From Bordetella petrii (GTDB lineage Bacteria; Pseudomonadota; Gammaproteobacteria; Burkholderiales; Burkholderiaceae_B): DNA of 64,000 bases. Position 1 is the stretch's first letter; each line of letters opens with the position of its first letter. The stretch is taken from NCBI RefSeq assembly GCF_017356245.1, contig NZ_JAFMZZ010000001.1, positions 1,445,698 to 1,509,697 of the forward strand. The letters run 5' to 3'. Below, one piece after another: positions 42,728-52,044 of the stretch. Position numbers and translations under genes: made by a program. The notes below the pieces were generated by a model. It was not told the DNA's origin. It saw only the letters and a program-made list of their open reading frames with translations, and made no database searches.

Positions 42728-42803
42728 TGGAGCGGGAGACGAGTCTCGAACTCGCGACCTCAACCTTGGCAAGGTTGCGCTCTACCAACTGAGCTACTCC
42801 CGC
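42728..42803 (-). tRNA. tRNA-Gly (GCC), copy 2
   Basis: The 76 bases are identical to tRNA-Gly at 32972-33047, including the encoded CCA. It has its own promoter (42850-42878) and terminator (42661-42685). The two copies share orientation and bracket 9.7 kb of accessory genes. Confidence 0.97.
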
Positions 42804-42849
42804 GTGGCCGGGCCCGGTCAAAGCAGTGGGCCGATCAGCGAAGACCGGC

Positions 42850-42878
42850 ATCATAGCGGTTTTCCAAGCCGTGTGCAA
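42850..42878 (-). promoter_or_regulatory. Promoter TTGCAC-N17-TATGAT for tRNA-Gly copy 2
   Basis: On the minus strand a -35 TTGCAC (42878-42873) and a -10 TATGAT (42855-42850) are spaced by exactly 17 bases and lie about 47 bases upstream of the tRNA. Confidence 0.75.
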
Positions 42879-42938
42879 ACCATTGACGGCCTGCCGTTAA
42901 TATGTGGGCTCTTGTCCTTTGCAACCCTGCTTTCTTAC

Positions 42939-44000
42939 ATGCCGGATCCTTCCCGGGCCTTGCCCGACACCCTGGTCCCCGCCGCCCACGACCTCACCCC
43001 GCTCAACACGCTGGGGCTGGCCTCGCGCGCCGCGGCTTTTGTCAGCCTGCAGTCGCTTTCCCAGCTCGACGCCCTGTCGACGCTGGCCGGGCGCTATCCC
43101 GGCCTGCTGGTGCTGGGCGGCGGCAGCAACCTGGTGTTGCCGCCGCGGGTCGACAGCCTGGTGGCGCACGTGGCAATGCGGGGCGTGCGCCTGCTCGAGG
43201 CCCGGCCCGATGCCTGGATCATCGAAGCCGGCGCGGGCGAGAACTGGCACGGCTTTGTGTCGGCCTGCGTGGCCAACGGCTGGGACGGCCTGGAAAACCT
43301 GGCCCTGATCCCGGGCACCGTGGGCGCCGCGCCGGTGCAGAATATCGGCGCCTATGGGGTCGAACTGGCCGACCGCTTCCTGGGCCTGACCGCCTGGAAC
43401 GTGCGGCAGCGCCGCCTGGTCGACATGGATGCCGCCGCCTGCCGTTATGCCTATCGCGACAGCGTGTTCAAGCACGATGCGCCGGGCGCCTGGATCATCG
43501 TGGCGGTGCGTTTCGCGCTGCCGCGGCCCTGGCGGCCGGTGCTGGACTATCCCGACCTGCAGCGCCAGGCCGCACTGGCGGGGGGCACGCCCACGGCCCG
43601 CGCCGTGTTCGATGCCGTGTGCGGCATCCGCCGCGCCAAGCTGCCCGATCCGGCCGTCATCGGCAACGCGGGCAGTTTTTTCAAGAATCCGCTGGTCGAT
43701 GCCGCCGCGCGGGACGCGCTGGCCGCGCGCTATCCGGGGCTGGTGTCGTATCCCCAGCCGGGCGGCCGCTACAAGCTGGCCGCCGGCTGGCTGATCGACC
43801 AGTGCGGCTGGAAGGGCAGGCACTTGGGCCCGGCCGGCGTGCACGACCGGCAGGCGCTGGTGCTGGTGAACCGGGGCGGGGCCGCGGCGGCCGACATCCT
43901 GGCCCTGGCCGCCGCCATTCAGCGCGACGTGGCGGCCCGTTACCAGGTGGCGCTGGAGCCCGAGCCGGTGGTGTGGCGCGACGCGGCGCCCGGCGCATAG
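42939..44000 (+). CDS. murB: UDP-N-acetylenolpyruvoylglucosamine reductase MurB
   Basis: MurB reduces UDP-GlcNAc-enolpyruvate to UDP-MurNAc with NADPH and FAD in peptidoglycan synthesis. The 353-residue protein has [16 protein letters not shown], the FAD motif [50 protein letters not shown], the catalytic Ser in [10 protein letters not shown], and the C-terminal LEPEPVVW with the catalytic Glu. It is a type I MurB. The ATG at 42939 lies just before homology. It is divergent from tRNA-Gly copy 2. Confidence 0.96.
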   Translation: MPDPSRALPDTLVPAAHDLTPLNTLGLASRAAAFVSLQSLSQLDALSTLAGRYPGLLVLGGGSNLVLPPRVDSLVAHVAMRGVRLLEARPDAWIIEAGAGENWHGFVSACVANGWDGLENLALIPGTVGAAPVQNIGAYGVELADRFLGLTAWNVRQRRLVDMDAAACRYAYRDSVFKHDAPGAWIIVAVRFALPRPWRPVLDYPDLQRQAALAGGTPTARAVFDAVCGIRRAKLPDPAVIGNAGSFFKNPLVDAAARDALAARYPGLVSYPQPGGRYKLAAGWLIDQCGWKGRHLGPAGVHDRQALVLVNRGGAAAADILALAAAIQRDVAARYQVALEPEPVVWRDAAPGA

Positions 44001-44033
44001 CCGGCGGGCGCCGCGCCGGATGCCGCGGGCCGG

Positions 44034-44825
44034 CTACAGCTCCAGCACGGCCTGCATGTCGAACAGGCCGTTGTGGCGGTCTTGCAGGAAGCGCGCGGCG
44101 CGCAGGGCGCCTTCGGCGTAGGTGGCGCGGCTGCCCGAGCGGTGCGTGATCTCGATGCGCTCGCCCGTGCCGCAAAAATACACAGTGTGGTCGCCCACGA
44201 TATCGCCGCCCCGCACCACCGAAAAGCCGATGGTGCCCGGCTTGCGCACCCCGGTGTCGCCGTGGCGGGTCCAGGTGGCCACGTCGGGCAGGGCCACGTT
44301 CCAGGCCGAGGCGATGGTCTCGCCCATTTTCAGGGCCGTGCCGGACGGCGCATCGACCTTGTTGCGATGGTGCGCCTCGAACACTTCGACGTCGTAGCCT
44401 GAATTCAGGATGCTTGCGGCCACTTCCAGCAGCTTCAGGGTGGCATTGACCCCCACGCTCATGTTGGGGGCGAACACGATGGCGGTTTTCTGCGCGGCCA
44501 CCTCGATGGCGGCGCGGCCATTGTCATCGAAACCCGTGGTGCCGATGACCATGCGCGTGCCGTGCCGGACGCAGGCCTGCAGGTGTTGCAGCGTGGCTTC
44601 GGGGCGCGTGAAGTCGACCAGGCAGTCGGCCCCGGCCAGCACGTCGAGCTGGTCGGTGATGGCCACGCCGGTGTCGCGCCCCAGGAAGGCGCCGGCGTCC
44701 TGGCCGATGGCGTCGGCGCCGGCGCGGTCCAGGGCGGCTGCCAGTGTCAGGTCGGGGCTGTTCAGCACGGCTTCGATCAGCATGCGGCCCATACGGCCGC
44801 CGGCGCCGGCAATAGCGATACGCAT
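44034..44825 (-). CDS. dapB: 4-hydroxy-tetrahydrodipicolinate reductase DapB
   Basis: DapB catalyses the second committed step of lysine and meso-diaminopimelate synthesis, with NAD(P)H. The 263-residue protein shows the Rossmann start [51 protein letters not shown], and the substrate motif [23 protein letters not shown]. Length is normal. It follows the bamE gene by 11 bases on the same strand, a common pairing in this group. Confidence 0.97.
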   Translation of the reverse strand: MRIAIAGAGGRMGRMLIEAVLNSPDLTLAAALDRAGADAIGQDAGAFLGRDTGVAITDQLDVLAGADCLVDFTRPEATLQHLQACVRHGTRMVIGTTGFDDNGRAAIEVAAQKTAIVFAPNMSVGVNATLKLLEVAASILNSGYDVEVFEAHHRNKVDAPSGTALKMGETIASAWNVALPDVATWTRHGDTGVRKPGTIGFSVVRGGDIVGDHTVYFCGTGERIEITHRSGSRATYAEGALRAARFLQDRHNGLFDMQAVLEL

Positions 44826-44836
44826 CGTGGTTCCTT

Positions 44837-45574
44837 TCAGCGCAGAGGCTCGGCGCCGCCGCCCGGTTGCCCGATGCTGCTGGGCGGCAGGGCGTCGGGC
44901 GAATTCAGTCGCAGTTCGCGCCGCCCTGGCGAGGGGGCGGCGGGCTGCGCGGCAGGGTTCTGGGTGTCGGACGCGTCTGGTTGCGCGCCCCCCATGTCGG
45001 GCGCCGGCACCGGCTGGGCGTCGATGGTCGGCTGGGCATTGCTTGCCGGCTGCACGCCTCCCGGCGGCGTGCCCAGCGCGGGCAGCTGAGCCGGATCGGC
45101 CGGCTCTGGCGCGGTGGTGCCGTCCATGCCGGCGGCGTCCTGGCGGGCGGTGTCGGCGTCGATCTGCTCGTCGGCCTTTTCCTGGGCCGGCTTGCCCTCG
45201 GCATCGAGCTGGAACGGCTGCAGTTCCGGCTGTTCGTCACCGCTCCAGCGCACCAGGCGGTCGTTGTCGAACCAGACGGTGAATTTGCGTTCTTGCGGCT
45301 TGCCGTAACCCGGCTTGAAGAAATAGGGGTAATCCCAGCGATCGGCGTGCAGCACGCTGGTCAGGGTGGGGCTGCCCAGGGCAAAGCGCACTTGTTCGCG
45401 CGTCATGCCCGGCTGCAGCAGGGCGACCTGCTCTTGGGTGATCCAGTTGCCCTGCTGCACGGGCGCCTTGTACGGGAAGCCCCATTTGTCGGACGTGCAG
45501 CCCGCCAGGGCGGCCGTAACCGCGGCCGCCGCGAGCAGGGTTTTCAGGAACCGGGTCGGAATACGTGCAATCAT
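44837..45574 (-). CDS. bamE: Outer-membrane assembly lipoprotein BamE with long tail
   Basis: BamE is a lipoprotein of the BAM complex that inserts outer-membrane beta-barrels. The 245-residue protein has a lipobox ending at Cys26 (AALAGC) and the SmpA/OmlA domain [39 protein letters not shown], then [11 protein letters not shown] and [18 protein letters not shown]. Classical BamE stops near 113 residues; this one carries an extra 120-residue disordered Pro/Ala/Gln/Asp-rich tail. TTGGAG precedes the ATG at 45574. It is divergent from fur. Confidence 0.93.
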   Translation of the reverse strand: MIARIPTRFLKTLLAAAAVTAALAGCTSDKWGFPYKAPVQQGNWITQEQVALLQPGMTREQVRFALGSPTLTSVLHADRWDYPYFFKPGYGKPQERKFTVWFDNDRLVRWSGDEQPELQPFQLDAEGKPAQEKADEQIDADTARQDAAGMDGTTAPEPADPAQLPALGTPPGGVQPASNAQPTIDAQPVPAPDMGGAQPDASDTQNPAAQPAAPSPGRRELRLNSPDALPPSSIGQPGGGAEPLR

Positions 45575-45736
45575 GGACTCCAAGCGCCCCTATCTGTGAT
45601 TTAAAGCCAGTAAAACCGTTATCATAAAGGTTTCATATTGCGGTAGCTCCGCGGGCAGCGCAAAAAGGCGGTACGTTGCCGAGAGGGGCCCCGTGATTCT
45701 GCCCATGCCACACCGCGGACGGAGAGCGATTACACC

Positions 45737-46159
45737 ATGACCACCGACCAAAGCGAATTGAAGAACATGGGTTTGAAGGCGACTTTCCCGCGCCTGAAAA
45801 TTCTGGATATCTTCCGTAAAGCCGACCAGCGCCATCTCAGCGCCGAAGACGTTTATCGCGCCCTCATCGGCGAAAACGTCGAAATCGGCCTGGCCACCGT
45901 TTACCGCGTACTGACCCAGTTCGAGCAGGCCGGCATTCTCAGCCGCAGCCAGTTCGACAGCGGCAAGGCGGTATTCGAGCTCAACGATGGCGACCACCAC
46001 GACCACCTCATCTGCACCAATTGCGGCAAGGTGGTCGAGTTTTCGGATCCCGACATCGAAAAGCGCCAGCACAAGGTTGCCAAAGACAACGGCTTTGCCC
46101 TGGAAAGCCACGCCATGGTGCTGTACGGCATCTGCAGCGACTGCCAGAAAACCCGTTAG
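45737..46159 (+). CDS. fur: Ferric uptake regulator Fur
   Basis: Fur represses iron-uptake genes when bound to Fe2+. The 140-residue protein has the winged-helix domain ([50 protein letters not shown]) and the metal-binding dimer domain with [15 protein letters not shown] and CSDCQK. The divergent bamE-fur layout is standard in betaproteobacteria. No clear Fur box was made out in the 160-base upstream region. Confidence 0.97.
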   Translation: MTTDQSELKNMGLKATFPRLKILDIFRKADQRHLSAEDVYRALIGENVEIGLATVYRVLTQFEQAGILSRSQFDSGKAVFELNDGDHHDHLICTNCGKVVEFSDPDIEKRQHKVAKDNGFALESHAMVLYGICSDCQKTR

Positions 46160-46215
46160 GCCTTTTGTTGTGGCGGCGGCGGCCGCGCCGCCGTGTCCGG
46201 AAAACCCCGGAACGC

Positions 46216-47877
46216 CTAGCGCGACGGCTCGGCCAGCCCGCCCAGCATCTCGCGCGCGTGTTCGCGCGTAGTGGCGGTGATCTTGATGCCGCCCAGCATG
46301 CGCGCGATTTCTTCTACACGCTCGCCCGCGTCCAGTTCGGCAATATGCGACCGGGTGGCGCCGGCGGTTTCCGTCTTGCTGACCCGGTACTGCGCCGTGC
46401 CGCAGGCCGCCACTTGCGGCAGGTGCGTCACGCACAGCACCTGGTGGCGTTCGCCCAGTTCGCGCAGCAGCTTGCCCACCACTTCGGCCACCGCGCCGCC
46501 CACCCCGCTGTCGACTTCATCGAAAATCAGCGTGGGCACGCGCGCCGCGCGGCTGGCGATGACCGACAGCGCCAGTGAAATGCGCGACAGTTCGCCGCCC
46601 GATGCCACCTTGCCCAGCGGCCGCGGCGAGGTGCCGGCGTGGCCGGCCACCAGGAACTCGACGTGGTCGCTGCCGTGGGCCGACGCGGCGGCCCGCGACA
46701 CCACGGGCTCGAAACGGCCGCCCTGCATGGCCAGCGTCTGCATGGCCTGGGTGACCTGCTTGCCCAGGCTCTTGGCCACTTTGGCGCGCGCGGCCGACAG
46801 CTTGCCGGCGGCCGTCTCGTACTGGGCGGCGGCGGCGTCGGCGCGGGCGCGCAATGCATCGATGTCGGCCGCCGCCTGCAGGTCGGCCAGTTGCGCGTGC
46901 ACGGCGTCGCGCAGGGCCGGCAGGGCTTCGGGCTCGGCCTTGAATTTGCGGGCGGTTTCAAACACCGCGCTCATGCGGGTGTCGACCTCGGCCAGCCGCT
47001 GCGGGTCGAGTTCGACGCGGCTGACATAGTTGTTCAGGTCGGACACGGCCTCGGACACCGCGATGCGCGCCGATTCGAGTTCGTCGGCCACGCCCTGCAG
47101 CGCCGGATCGTGGCGCAGCATCTGCTGCAGCCGGTGCTGCGCGGCATTCAGGCGGTGGCCGGCGGAATCGTCTTCGCCATCGAGGGCTTCGAGTATTTGC
47201 CCGGCGCCGTCGAGCAGGGCCTGGGCGTGCGCCAGACGCGACTGTTCGGCCTGCAGGGCGTCCCATTCGTCGGGCTGCAGGGCCAGCTGGCCCAGCTCAT
47301 CGGCCTGCCACTGCAGGCGCTCGCGCTCGGCCGCCAGGCCGGCCGCGTCTTTTTCGGCCAGTTCGAGCTGGCGGGCCAGCGTGCGCCAGTCTTTCCAGGC
47401 CTGCGCGACCGCCTGGCGCAGTTCGCCGTGGCCGCCATGCGCGTCGAGCAGGTCGCGCTGCGCATCGGCGCGCATCAGGCTCTGGTGGGCGTGCTGGCCG
47501 TGGATGTCGACCAGGCTGTCGCCCAGTTCGCGCAATTGCGCCAGGGTGGCCGGCATGCCATTGATGTAGCCGCGGCTGCGGCCCTGGGCGTCGACCACGC
47601 GGCGCAGCGCCAGTTCGCCGCCGGCATCGAGATCGCGCTCGGCCAGCCAGGGGCGCAGCGTATCGGGGGCCTCGAACAGGGCCGTGATGTCGGCGCGCGC
47701 GGCGCCTTCGCGCAGCACGCCGACGTCGGCGCGTTCGCCCAGCGCCAGCGCCAGCGCGTCGATCAGGATCGACTTGCCGGCGCCCGTTTCGCCGGAAAAC
47801 ACGGTAAAGCCGGCGCCGAAATGGATTTCGGCCTGCTCGACAATGACGAAATCGCGGATATGCAGGGTGCGCAGCAT
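46216..47877 (-). CDS. recN: DNA repair protein RecN
   Basis: RecN is an SMC-like ATPase recruited to DNA double-strand breaks. The 553-residue protein has Walker A GETGAGKS (29-36), a long coiled-coil middle (about 150-370), the ABC signature region LGKVASGGELSRISLALSV, Walker B TLIFDEVDSGVGGAVAEVVG, and the closing QVLCVTHLPQVAACG. Length is typical. nadK lies upstream by 11 bases on the same strand, the conserved nadK-recN order. Confidence 0.97.
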   Translation of the reverse strand: MLRTLHIRDFVIVEQAEIHFGAGFTVFSGETGAGKSILIDALALALGERADVGVLREGAARADITALFEAPDTLRPWLAERDLDAGGELALRRVVDAQGRSRGYINGMPATLAQLRELGDSLVDIHGQHAHQSLMRADAQRDLLDAHGGHGELRQAVAQAWKDWRTLARQLELAEKDAAGLAAERERLQWQADELGQLALQPDEWDALQAEQSRLAHAQALLDGAGQILEALDGEDDSAGHRLNAAQHRLQQMLRHDPALQGVADELESARIAVSEAVSDLNNYVSRVELDPQRLAEVDTRMSAVFETARKFKAEPEALPALRDAVHAQLADLQAAADIDALRARADAAAAQYETAAGKLSAARAKVAKSLGKQVTQAMQTLAMQGGRFEPVVSRAAASAHGSDHVEFLVAGHAGTSPRPLGKVASGGELSRISLALSVIASRAARVPTLIFDEVDSGVGGAVAEVVGKLLRELGERHQVLCVTHLPQVAACGTAQYRVSKTETAGATRSHIAELDAGERVEEIARMLGGIKITATTREHAREMLGGLAEPSR

Positions 47878-47888
47878 GGCCGGTGCCG

Positions 47889-48788
47889 TTATTCCACGCT
47901 GTCGGATGCCTGCGGCATCAGGTTCCAGTGCAGCTTGCGGCGCAGGGTCGAGAAGAAACTGTAGCCCTCGGGGTGCACGAAGCGGATGGTGTGCGGCGCG
48001 CGCTGCACCGAGATGCGGTCGCCCGGCTGCAGGTCGGACCAGGTCTGCATGTCGAAATGCACGCTGGCGCCGACTTCGACGCGGCCGATGGCGGTAAGCG
48101 TCATGTTCAGCACGCCGCCGCCCGGAATGACGATGGGCCGGTTCGACAGTGTCTGGGGCGCCACCGGCACCAGCACCATGGCGTCGAGGCCGGGGTGCAG
48201 GATGGGGCCGTTGGCCGACAGCGCGTACGCGGTGGATCCGGTCGGGGTGGCGATGATCAGGCCGTCGGCGCGCTGGGCGTACATGAAGGCGCCGTCGAGC
48301 TCGACCCGCACTTCGATCATGCCGCCGCGGCCGGCCCGGTTCAGCACCACGTCGTTGAGCGCCGGCGCCGTATACATGAGCTGGTCGCCGCGCCAGACGC
48401 TGCCCACCAGCAGCATGCGGTCTTCGGCCTGGTAATTGCCTTCGATGACCCGCGCCAGGGCATTGTGCGCTTCTTGCAGCGGCACGTCGGTGATGAAGCC
48501 CAGCCGTCCGTGGTTGATGCCGACCAGCGGCACGCCGTAGGGCGCCAGCGTGCGGGCGGCGCCCAGCACGGTGCCGTCGCCGCCCATCACCACCGCCAGC
48601 GACGCGGTGGAGCCGATTTCCTGCAGGCTGGCCACCGGGTATTCATGCACGCCGGTATTGCTGGCGGTATCGGCCTCGACCAGCACGCGGCGCCCGGCCT
48701 GCACCAGCATGTGCGCCAGGGCGCGCAGCGGCGCGTCCAGGCCGGTATCCTGGTGTCTGCCAATCAGGGCGACGATGGGAAAGTGCAT
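47889..48788 (-). CDS. nadK: NAD kinase
   Basis: NAD kinase makes NADP+ from NAD+ and ATP. The 299-residue protein has the GGDGT motif at residues 69-73 ([14 protein letters not shown]), [15 protein letters not shown], the [10 protein letters not shown] segment, and [21 protein letters not shown]. The ATG at 48788 was chosen over upstream starts because homology begins at FPIVALIG. It is divergent from hrcA and upstream of recN. Confidence 0.96.
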   Translation of the reverse strand: MHFPIVALIGRHQDTGLDAPLRALAHMLVQAGRRVLVEADTASNTGVHEYPVASLQEIGSTASLAVVMGGDGTVLGAARTLAPYGVPLVGINHGRLGFITDVPLQEAHNALARVIEGNYQAEDRMLLVGSVWRGDQLMYTAPALNDVVLNRAGRGGMIEVRVELDGAFMYAQRADGLIIATPTGSTAYALSANGPILHPGLDAMVLVPVAPQTLSNRPIVIPGGGVLNMTLTAIGRVEVGASVHFDMQTWSDLQPGDRISVQRAPHTIRFVHPEGYSFFSTLRRKLHWNLMPQASDSVE

Positions 48789-48904
48789 GGCGAAAGAGAG
48801 CGAATAATCGAAGGGAACAGCAGATTCGGCGATTATATGGGGCCGCATGTTCGGCCGCTGGACAAAAATCGCCCATTTCCAAAAGTTTCCCTACAATAGC
48901 CTAT

Positions 48905-49912
48905 ATGGATGATCGTGCACGCGCCTTGCTGAAAGCGTTGATTGAACGCCACATCGCCGACGGACAACCGGTCGGTTCGCGCACGCTTTCCAAGGTATTC
49001 GACCTGTCGCCGGCCACTATCCGCAACGTCATGGCCGACCTCGAAGACCTCGGCCTGATCCACAGCCCGCATACCTCGGCCGGGCGCGTTCCCACCCCGC
49101 GCGGCTACCGCATGTTCGTCGATTCGCTGCTGGCGGTGCAGCCCTTCGAATTCCAGCCCCGGCAGTTCAGCGAAGCCGCCCTGACGGCCACCGAGCCGTC
49201 GCGGGCTGTCAGCGCGGCCGCCGCGCTGCTGTCGAACCTGACGCAGTTCGCGGGCGTGGTGCTCACGCCCAAGCGCGCCCAGGTGTTCCGCCAGATCGAA
49301 TTCATCCGGCTGTCGGGCAAGCGCGTGCTGCTCATCATCGTCACCCCCGATGGCGACGTGCAGAACCGCATCCTGTCGGTGCAGCGCGACTACTCCGAAG
49401 CCGAGCTGATCGAGGCGGGCAACTTCTTCAATGTCCATTTCGCCGGCAAGTCGTTCGACGCCGTGCGCCGCACCCTGACCACCGAACTGGCGCAGCTGCG
49501 CGAAGACATCTCGCGCCTGATGCAGGCCGCGGTCGAGGCCGGCGCCGAGGCCGCCGAAGACGGCGACGACGTGATCATCTCGGGCGAACGCAAACTGCTC
49601 GACGTGACTGACATCGCGTCCGACATGGACCGCCTGCGCAAGATGTTCTCGCTGTTCGAACACAAAACCGACCTGCTGCAGCTGCTGGACATCTCCAGCC
49701 GCGCCCAGGGCGTGCAAATCTATATCGGCGGCGATTCGCAATTGCTGCCCATGGAAGAGGTTTCGGTCATCACCGCGCCCTACGGCGTCGACGGCAGGGT
49801 GATCGGCACCCTGGGGGTCATCGGCCCCACCCGCATGGCATACGAGCGCGTCATTCCCATCGTCGACATCACCGCGCGGCTGCTTTCCAACGCGTTCAGC
49901 CACAACCAATAA
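48905..49912 (+). CDS. hrcA: Heat-inducible transcription repressor HrcA
   Basis: HrcA represses chaperone operons at CIRCE operators and is stabilised by GroEL. The 335-residue protein has the N-terminal winged helix ([67 protein letters not shown]), a GAF-like dimer domain, and the C-terminal [34 protein letters not shown]. No CIRCE sequence was seen before hrcA, grpE or dnaK, so in this window the chaperone genes appear to rely on sigma-32 promoters. Confidence 0.97.
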   Translation: MDDRARALLKALIERHIADGQPVGSRTLSKVFDLSPATIRNVMADLEDLGLIHSPHTSAGRVPTPRGYRMFVDSLLAVQPFEFQPRQFSEAALTATEPSRAVSAAAALLSNLTQFAGVVLTPKRAQVFRQIEFIRLSGKRVLLIIVTPDGDVQNRILSVQRDYSEAELIEAGNFFNVHFAGKSFDAVRRTLTTELAQLREDISRLMQAAVEAGAEAAEDGDDVIISGERKLLDVTDIASDMDRLRKMFSLFEHKTDLLQLLDISSRAQGVQIYIGGDSQLLPMEEVSVITAPYGVDGRVIGTLGVIGPTRMAYERVIPIVDITARLLSNAFSHNQ

Positions 49913-49966
49913 ATCTGTAGCGGGCCGGCCTTCTTTTCGCGGAGAGGGCGCCCAGAGGGGTGTTTT

Positions 49967-51073
49967 GTGTTTCTTCGCCTGTTCAAGTATTTGTGGCCCG
50001 AGCGCTACCTGCCCGAACCCAGCCAGGCGGACCCCTTCGACGACGACCCGCCCCCGCGCGCGGCCGGCCCCGTCGGCGTGCTGCTGGTCAACCTGGGCAC
50101 GCCCGACAGCGCCACGCCGCGCGACATCCGCCGCTATCTGGCGGATTTCCTGTCCGACCGGCGGGTCATTGAAATTCCCCGCTACCTGTGGTGGCCCATT
50201 CTGCACGGCATGGTGCTGGCGCGGCGGCCGCGCCGCCTGCAGCCGCGCTATGCCGGCATCTGGATGGACGAGGGTTCGCCGCTGCTGGTCTACAGCCGCA
50301 GGCAGGCCGAGGGCGTGCAGCGGGCGCTGGCCGAACGCGGCCACGCGGTGCAGGTCGAGCTGGCCATGCGCTACGGCGAGCCTTCCATCGCCCAGGCCAT
50401 CGAGCGGCTGCGCCAGCGAGGCTGCCAGCACATTCTTACCGTGCCGCTGTATCCGCAGTACGCGGCCAGCACCACCGCCACCGTGGTCGACGCGGTGGCC
50501 GCGTATGCCGGGCGCCTGCGCGACCAGCCCGAGCTGCGATTCATCAAGCGCTTCCACGATGACCCCGGCTACCTGGACGCCCTGGCCGGCCGCATTTCCA
50601 GCTACTGGCAGGCCCATGGCCGGCCGCAGAAACTGGTCATGAGCTTTCACGGCCTGCCCCGCTATTCCATCGAGCTGGGGGATCCGTACTACCGCGATTG
50701 CCTTGAAACCGCGCGCCTGCTGCGCGAGCGCCTGGGGTTGTCGCCCGAGCAATCCGAAGTCACGTTCCAGAGCCGCTTCGGCGCCGCGCGCTGGCTCGAG
50801 CCCTATACCGAACCCACCCTGAAGGCCCTGGCGGCCCAAGGTGTTACCGAGGTCGACGTGGTGTGTCCCGGTTTCCTGGCCGATTGCCTAGAAACGCTGG
50901 AAGAAATCAGCCAGGAATGCCGCGATGCGTTCCTGGCCGCGGGCGGGCGCCAGTTTCGCTACATTCCGGCCCTGAACGATGACCCCGCGTGGGCCGAAGC
51001 CCTGGCCCGCCTGGCCGACAAACACTTACAAGGCTGGCCCACACGCGCCGCGCCGGGGCCTTACACTGGGTGA
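49967..51073 (+). CDS. hemH: Ferrochelatase HemH
   Basis: Ferrochelatase inserts Fe2+ into protoporphyrin IX, the last step of heme synthesis. The 368-residue protein has GVLLVNLGTPDSATPRDIRRYLADFLSDRRVI, a central YGEPSIAQAIERL, the active His in VMSFHGLPRYSIELGDPYY, VTFQSRFGAARWLEPYTEPTL, and VVCPGFLADCLETLEEI. It starts at GTG 49967; the 35-residue N-terminal extension before the core is usual for the group. It lies between hrcA and the chaperone genes, a betaproteobacterial arrangement. Confidence 0.95.
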   Translation: MFLRLFKYLWPERYLPEPSQADPFDDDPPPRAAGPVGVLLVNLGTPDSATPRDIRRYLADFLSDRRVIEIPRYLWWPILHGMVLARRPRRLQPRYAGIWMDEGSPLLVYSRRQAEGVQRALAERGHAVQVELAMRYGEPSIAQAIERLRQRGCQHILTVPLYPQYAASTTATVVDAVAAYAGRLRDQPELRFIKRFHDDPGYLDALAGRISSYWQAHGRPQKLVMSFHGLPRYSIELGDPYYRDCLETARLLRERLGLSPEQSEVTFQSRFGAARWLEPYTEPTLKALAAQGVTEVDVVCPGFLADCLETLEEISQECRDAFLAAGGRQFRYIPALNDDPAWAEALARLADKHLQGWPTRAAPGPYTG

Positions 51074-51146
51074 AAGGGCATCCGCCGAGGCGGGCGCCAG
51101 CGGCCCGGCGGGCCGCCCCCTGATCGACCTTTGCAGGAGACAGCGC

Positions 51147-51392
51147 ATGAATACCACCGCGAAACCCGGCGTGGGCACATCTTCGGCACCTGGACATACC
51201 GATCTGAAAGAAGATCCCATCGAACGCGAGCTCGATGAAGCCCTGGAAGACACCTTCCCGGCCAGCGACCCTATCGCCGTCACGCCCGAAGAAGCGCCGC
51301 AGCGCGACCCCGATGCCGCCGTCGACGAGGCGCTTGAAGACACCTTCCCGGCCAGCGACCCGCCGGCCCCGGTGCGGCCCGGCAAGGGTTAG
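51147..51392 (+). CDS. Small FPASDP-repeat protein
   Basis: An 81-residue acidic protein of unknown function. The motif DEALEDTFPASDP occurs twice, at residues 30-42 and 60-72, exactly 30 residues apart. The rest is Pro/Ala/Thr-rich and probably disordered. GCAGGAGA precedes the ATG. The FPASDP motif appears in small uncharacterised proteins of many proteobacteria. Its position between hemH and the sigma-32 promoter of grpE is notable. Confidence 0.75.
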   Translation: MNTTAKPGVGTSSAPGHTDLKEDPIERELDEALEDTFPASDPIAVTPEEAPQRDPDAAVDEALEDTFPASDPPAPVRPGKG

Positions 51393-51416
51393 GGCAGTCC
51401 GTTCCGCCGTCCGCCT

Positions 51417-51445
51417 CTTGAAATCACCGGATCGGCCCCCATTAT
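51417..51445 (+). promoter_or_regulatory. Sigma-32 heat-shock promoter of grpE
   Basis: CTTGAAA (51417-51423) and CCCCATTAT (51437-51445) are spaced by 13 bases, an almost exact match to the heat-shock consensus CTTGAAA-N(11-16)-CCCCATnT. The grpE start is 37 bases downstream. Confidence 0.88.
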
Positions 51446-51466
51446 CGGGGCCGACGCTATTGTTTT
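51432..51466 (+). terminator. Hairpin with T-run overlapping the grpE promoter
   Basis: TCGGCCCC (51432-51439) and GGGGCCGA (51447-51454) form an 8-bp stem with a 7-base loop, and CGCTATTGTTTTTTGG follows. It may end transcripts coming from hemH and the FPASDP gene. Its left arm and loop overlap the sigma-32 -10. Confidence 0.5.
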
Positions 51467-51481
51467 TTGGAGGAAATCCCC

Positions 51482-52039
51482 ATGACGGCATCCCAAGAGC
51501 CTGTCGATCAAGCCCCCGAGTCTGACGAACCGGCCGCGGCCATGCCCGCCACTGTTGAAGCGCTGCAGGCCGAGCTGGCCGCCGTGCGCGCCGAACTCGA
51601 GGCTGCCCAGGCCACGGTTGCCGCGCAGCAGGATCAGGTGCTGCGCGCCCGGGCCGATACCGAAAACGTGCGCCGCCGCGCGCAGGAAGACGTGTCCAAG
51701 GCGCGCAAATTCGGCATCGAATCGTTCGCCGAAAGCCTGGTTCCCGTCAAAGACAGCCTGGAAGCGGCGCTGGCGCAGCCCGACCAGACCGTCGACGCCC
51801 TGCGCGAAGGCGTCGAAGTCACCCTGAAGCAACTGGCCGGCGCCTTCGAGCGCAATCTGCTGAAAGAAATCGCCCCGGCGCAGGGCGACAAGTTCGATCC
51901 CCACCTGCACCAGGCCATTTCGTCGGTTCCGTCCGACCAGCCCGCCAATACGGTGGCGCAACTGCTGCAGAAGGGCTATGCCATTGCCGACCGCACCCTG
52001 CGGCCCGCCCTGGTCATGGTGTCCGCCGGCCAGGGGTAA
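51482..52039 (+). CDS. grpE: Nucleotide exchange factor GrpE
   Basis: GrpE releases ADP from DnaK. The 185-residue protein has a disordered acidic N-terminus, a long coiled coil ([46 protein letters not shown]) and the C-terminal beta domain with [56 protein letters not shown] upstream is the ribosome-binding region. It is driven by a clear sigma-32 promoter. Confidence 0.97.
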   Translation: MTASQEPVDQAPESDEPAAAMPATVEALQAELAAVRAELEAAQATVAAQQDQVLRARADTENVRRRAQEDVSKARKFGIESFAESLVPVKDSLEAALAQPDQTVDALREGVEVTLKQLAGAFERNLLKEIAPAQGDKFDPHLHQAISSVPSDQPANTVAQLLQKGYAIADRTLRPALVMVSAGQG

Positions 52040-52044
52040 GCGCC

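Noticed and set aside
32972..42803. Segment between the tRNA-Gly copies as an integrated element with an integrase
   Set aside because: No integrase, transposase or phage gene lies in the segment and no direct repeat beyond the tRNA sequence itself was seen.
42423..42900. Plus-strand open frame running through the second tRNA-Gly into murB
   Set aside because: It reads across a tRNA gene and its promoter and has no ribosome-binding site; the murB homology starts at 42939.
48789..48904. CIRCE operator before hrcA
   Set aside because: No TTAGCACTC...GAGTGCTAA sequence is present between nadK and hrcA, nor before grpE or dnaK.
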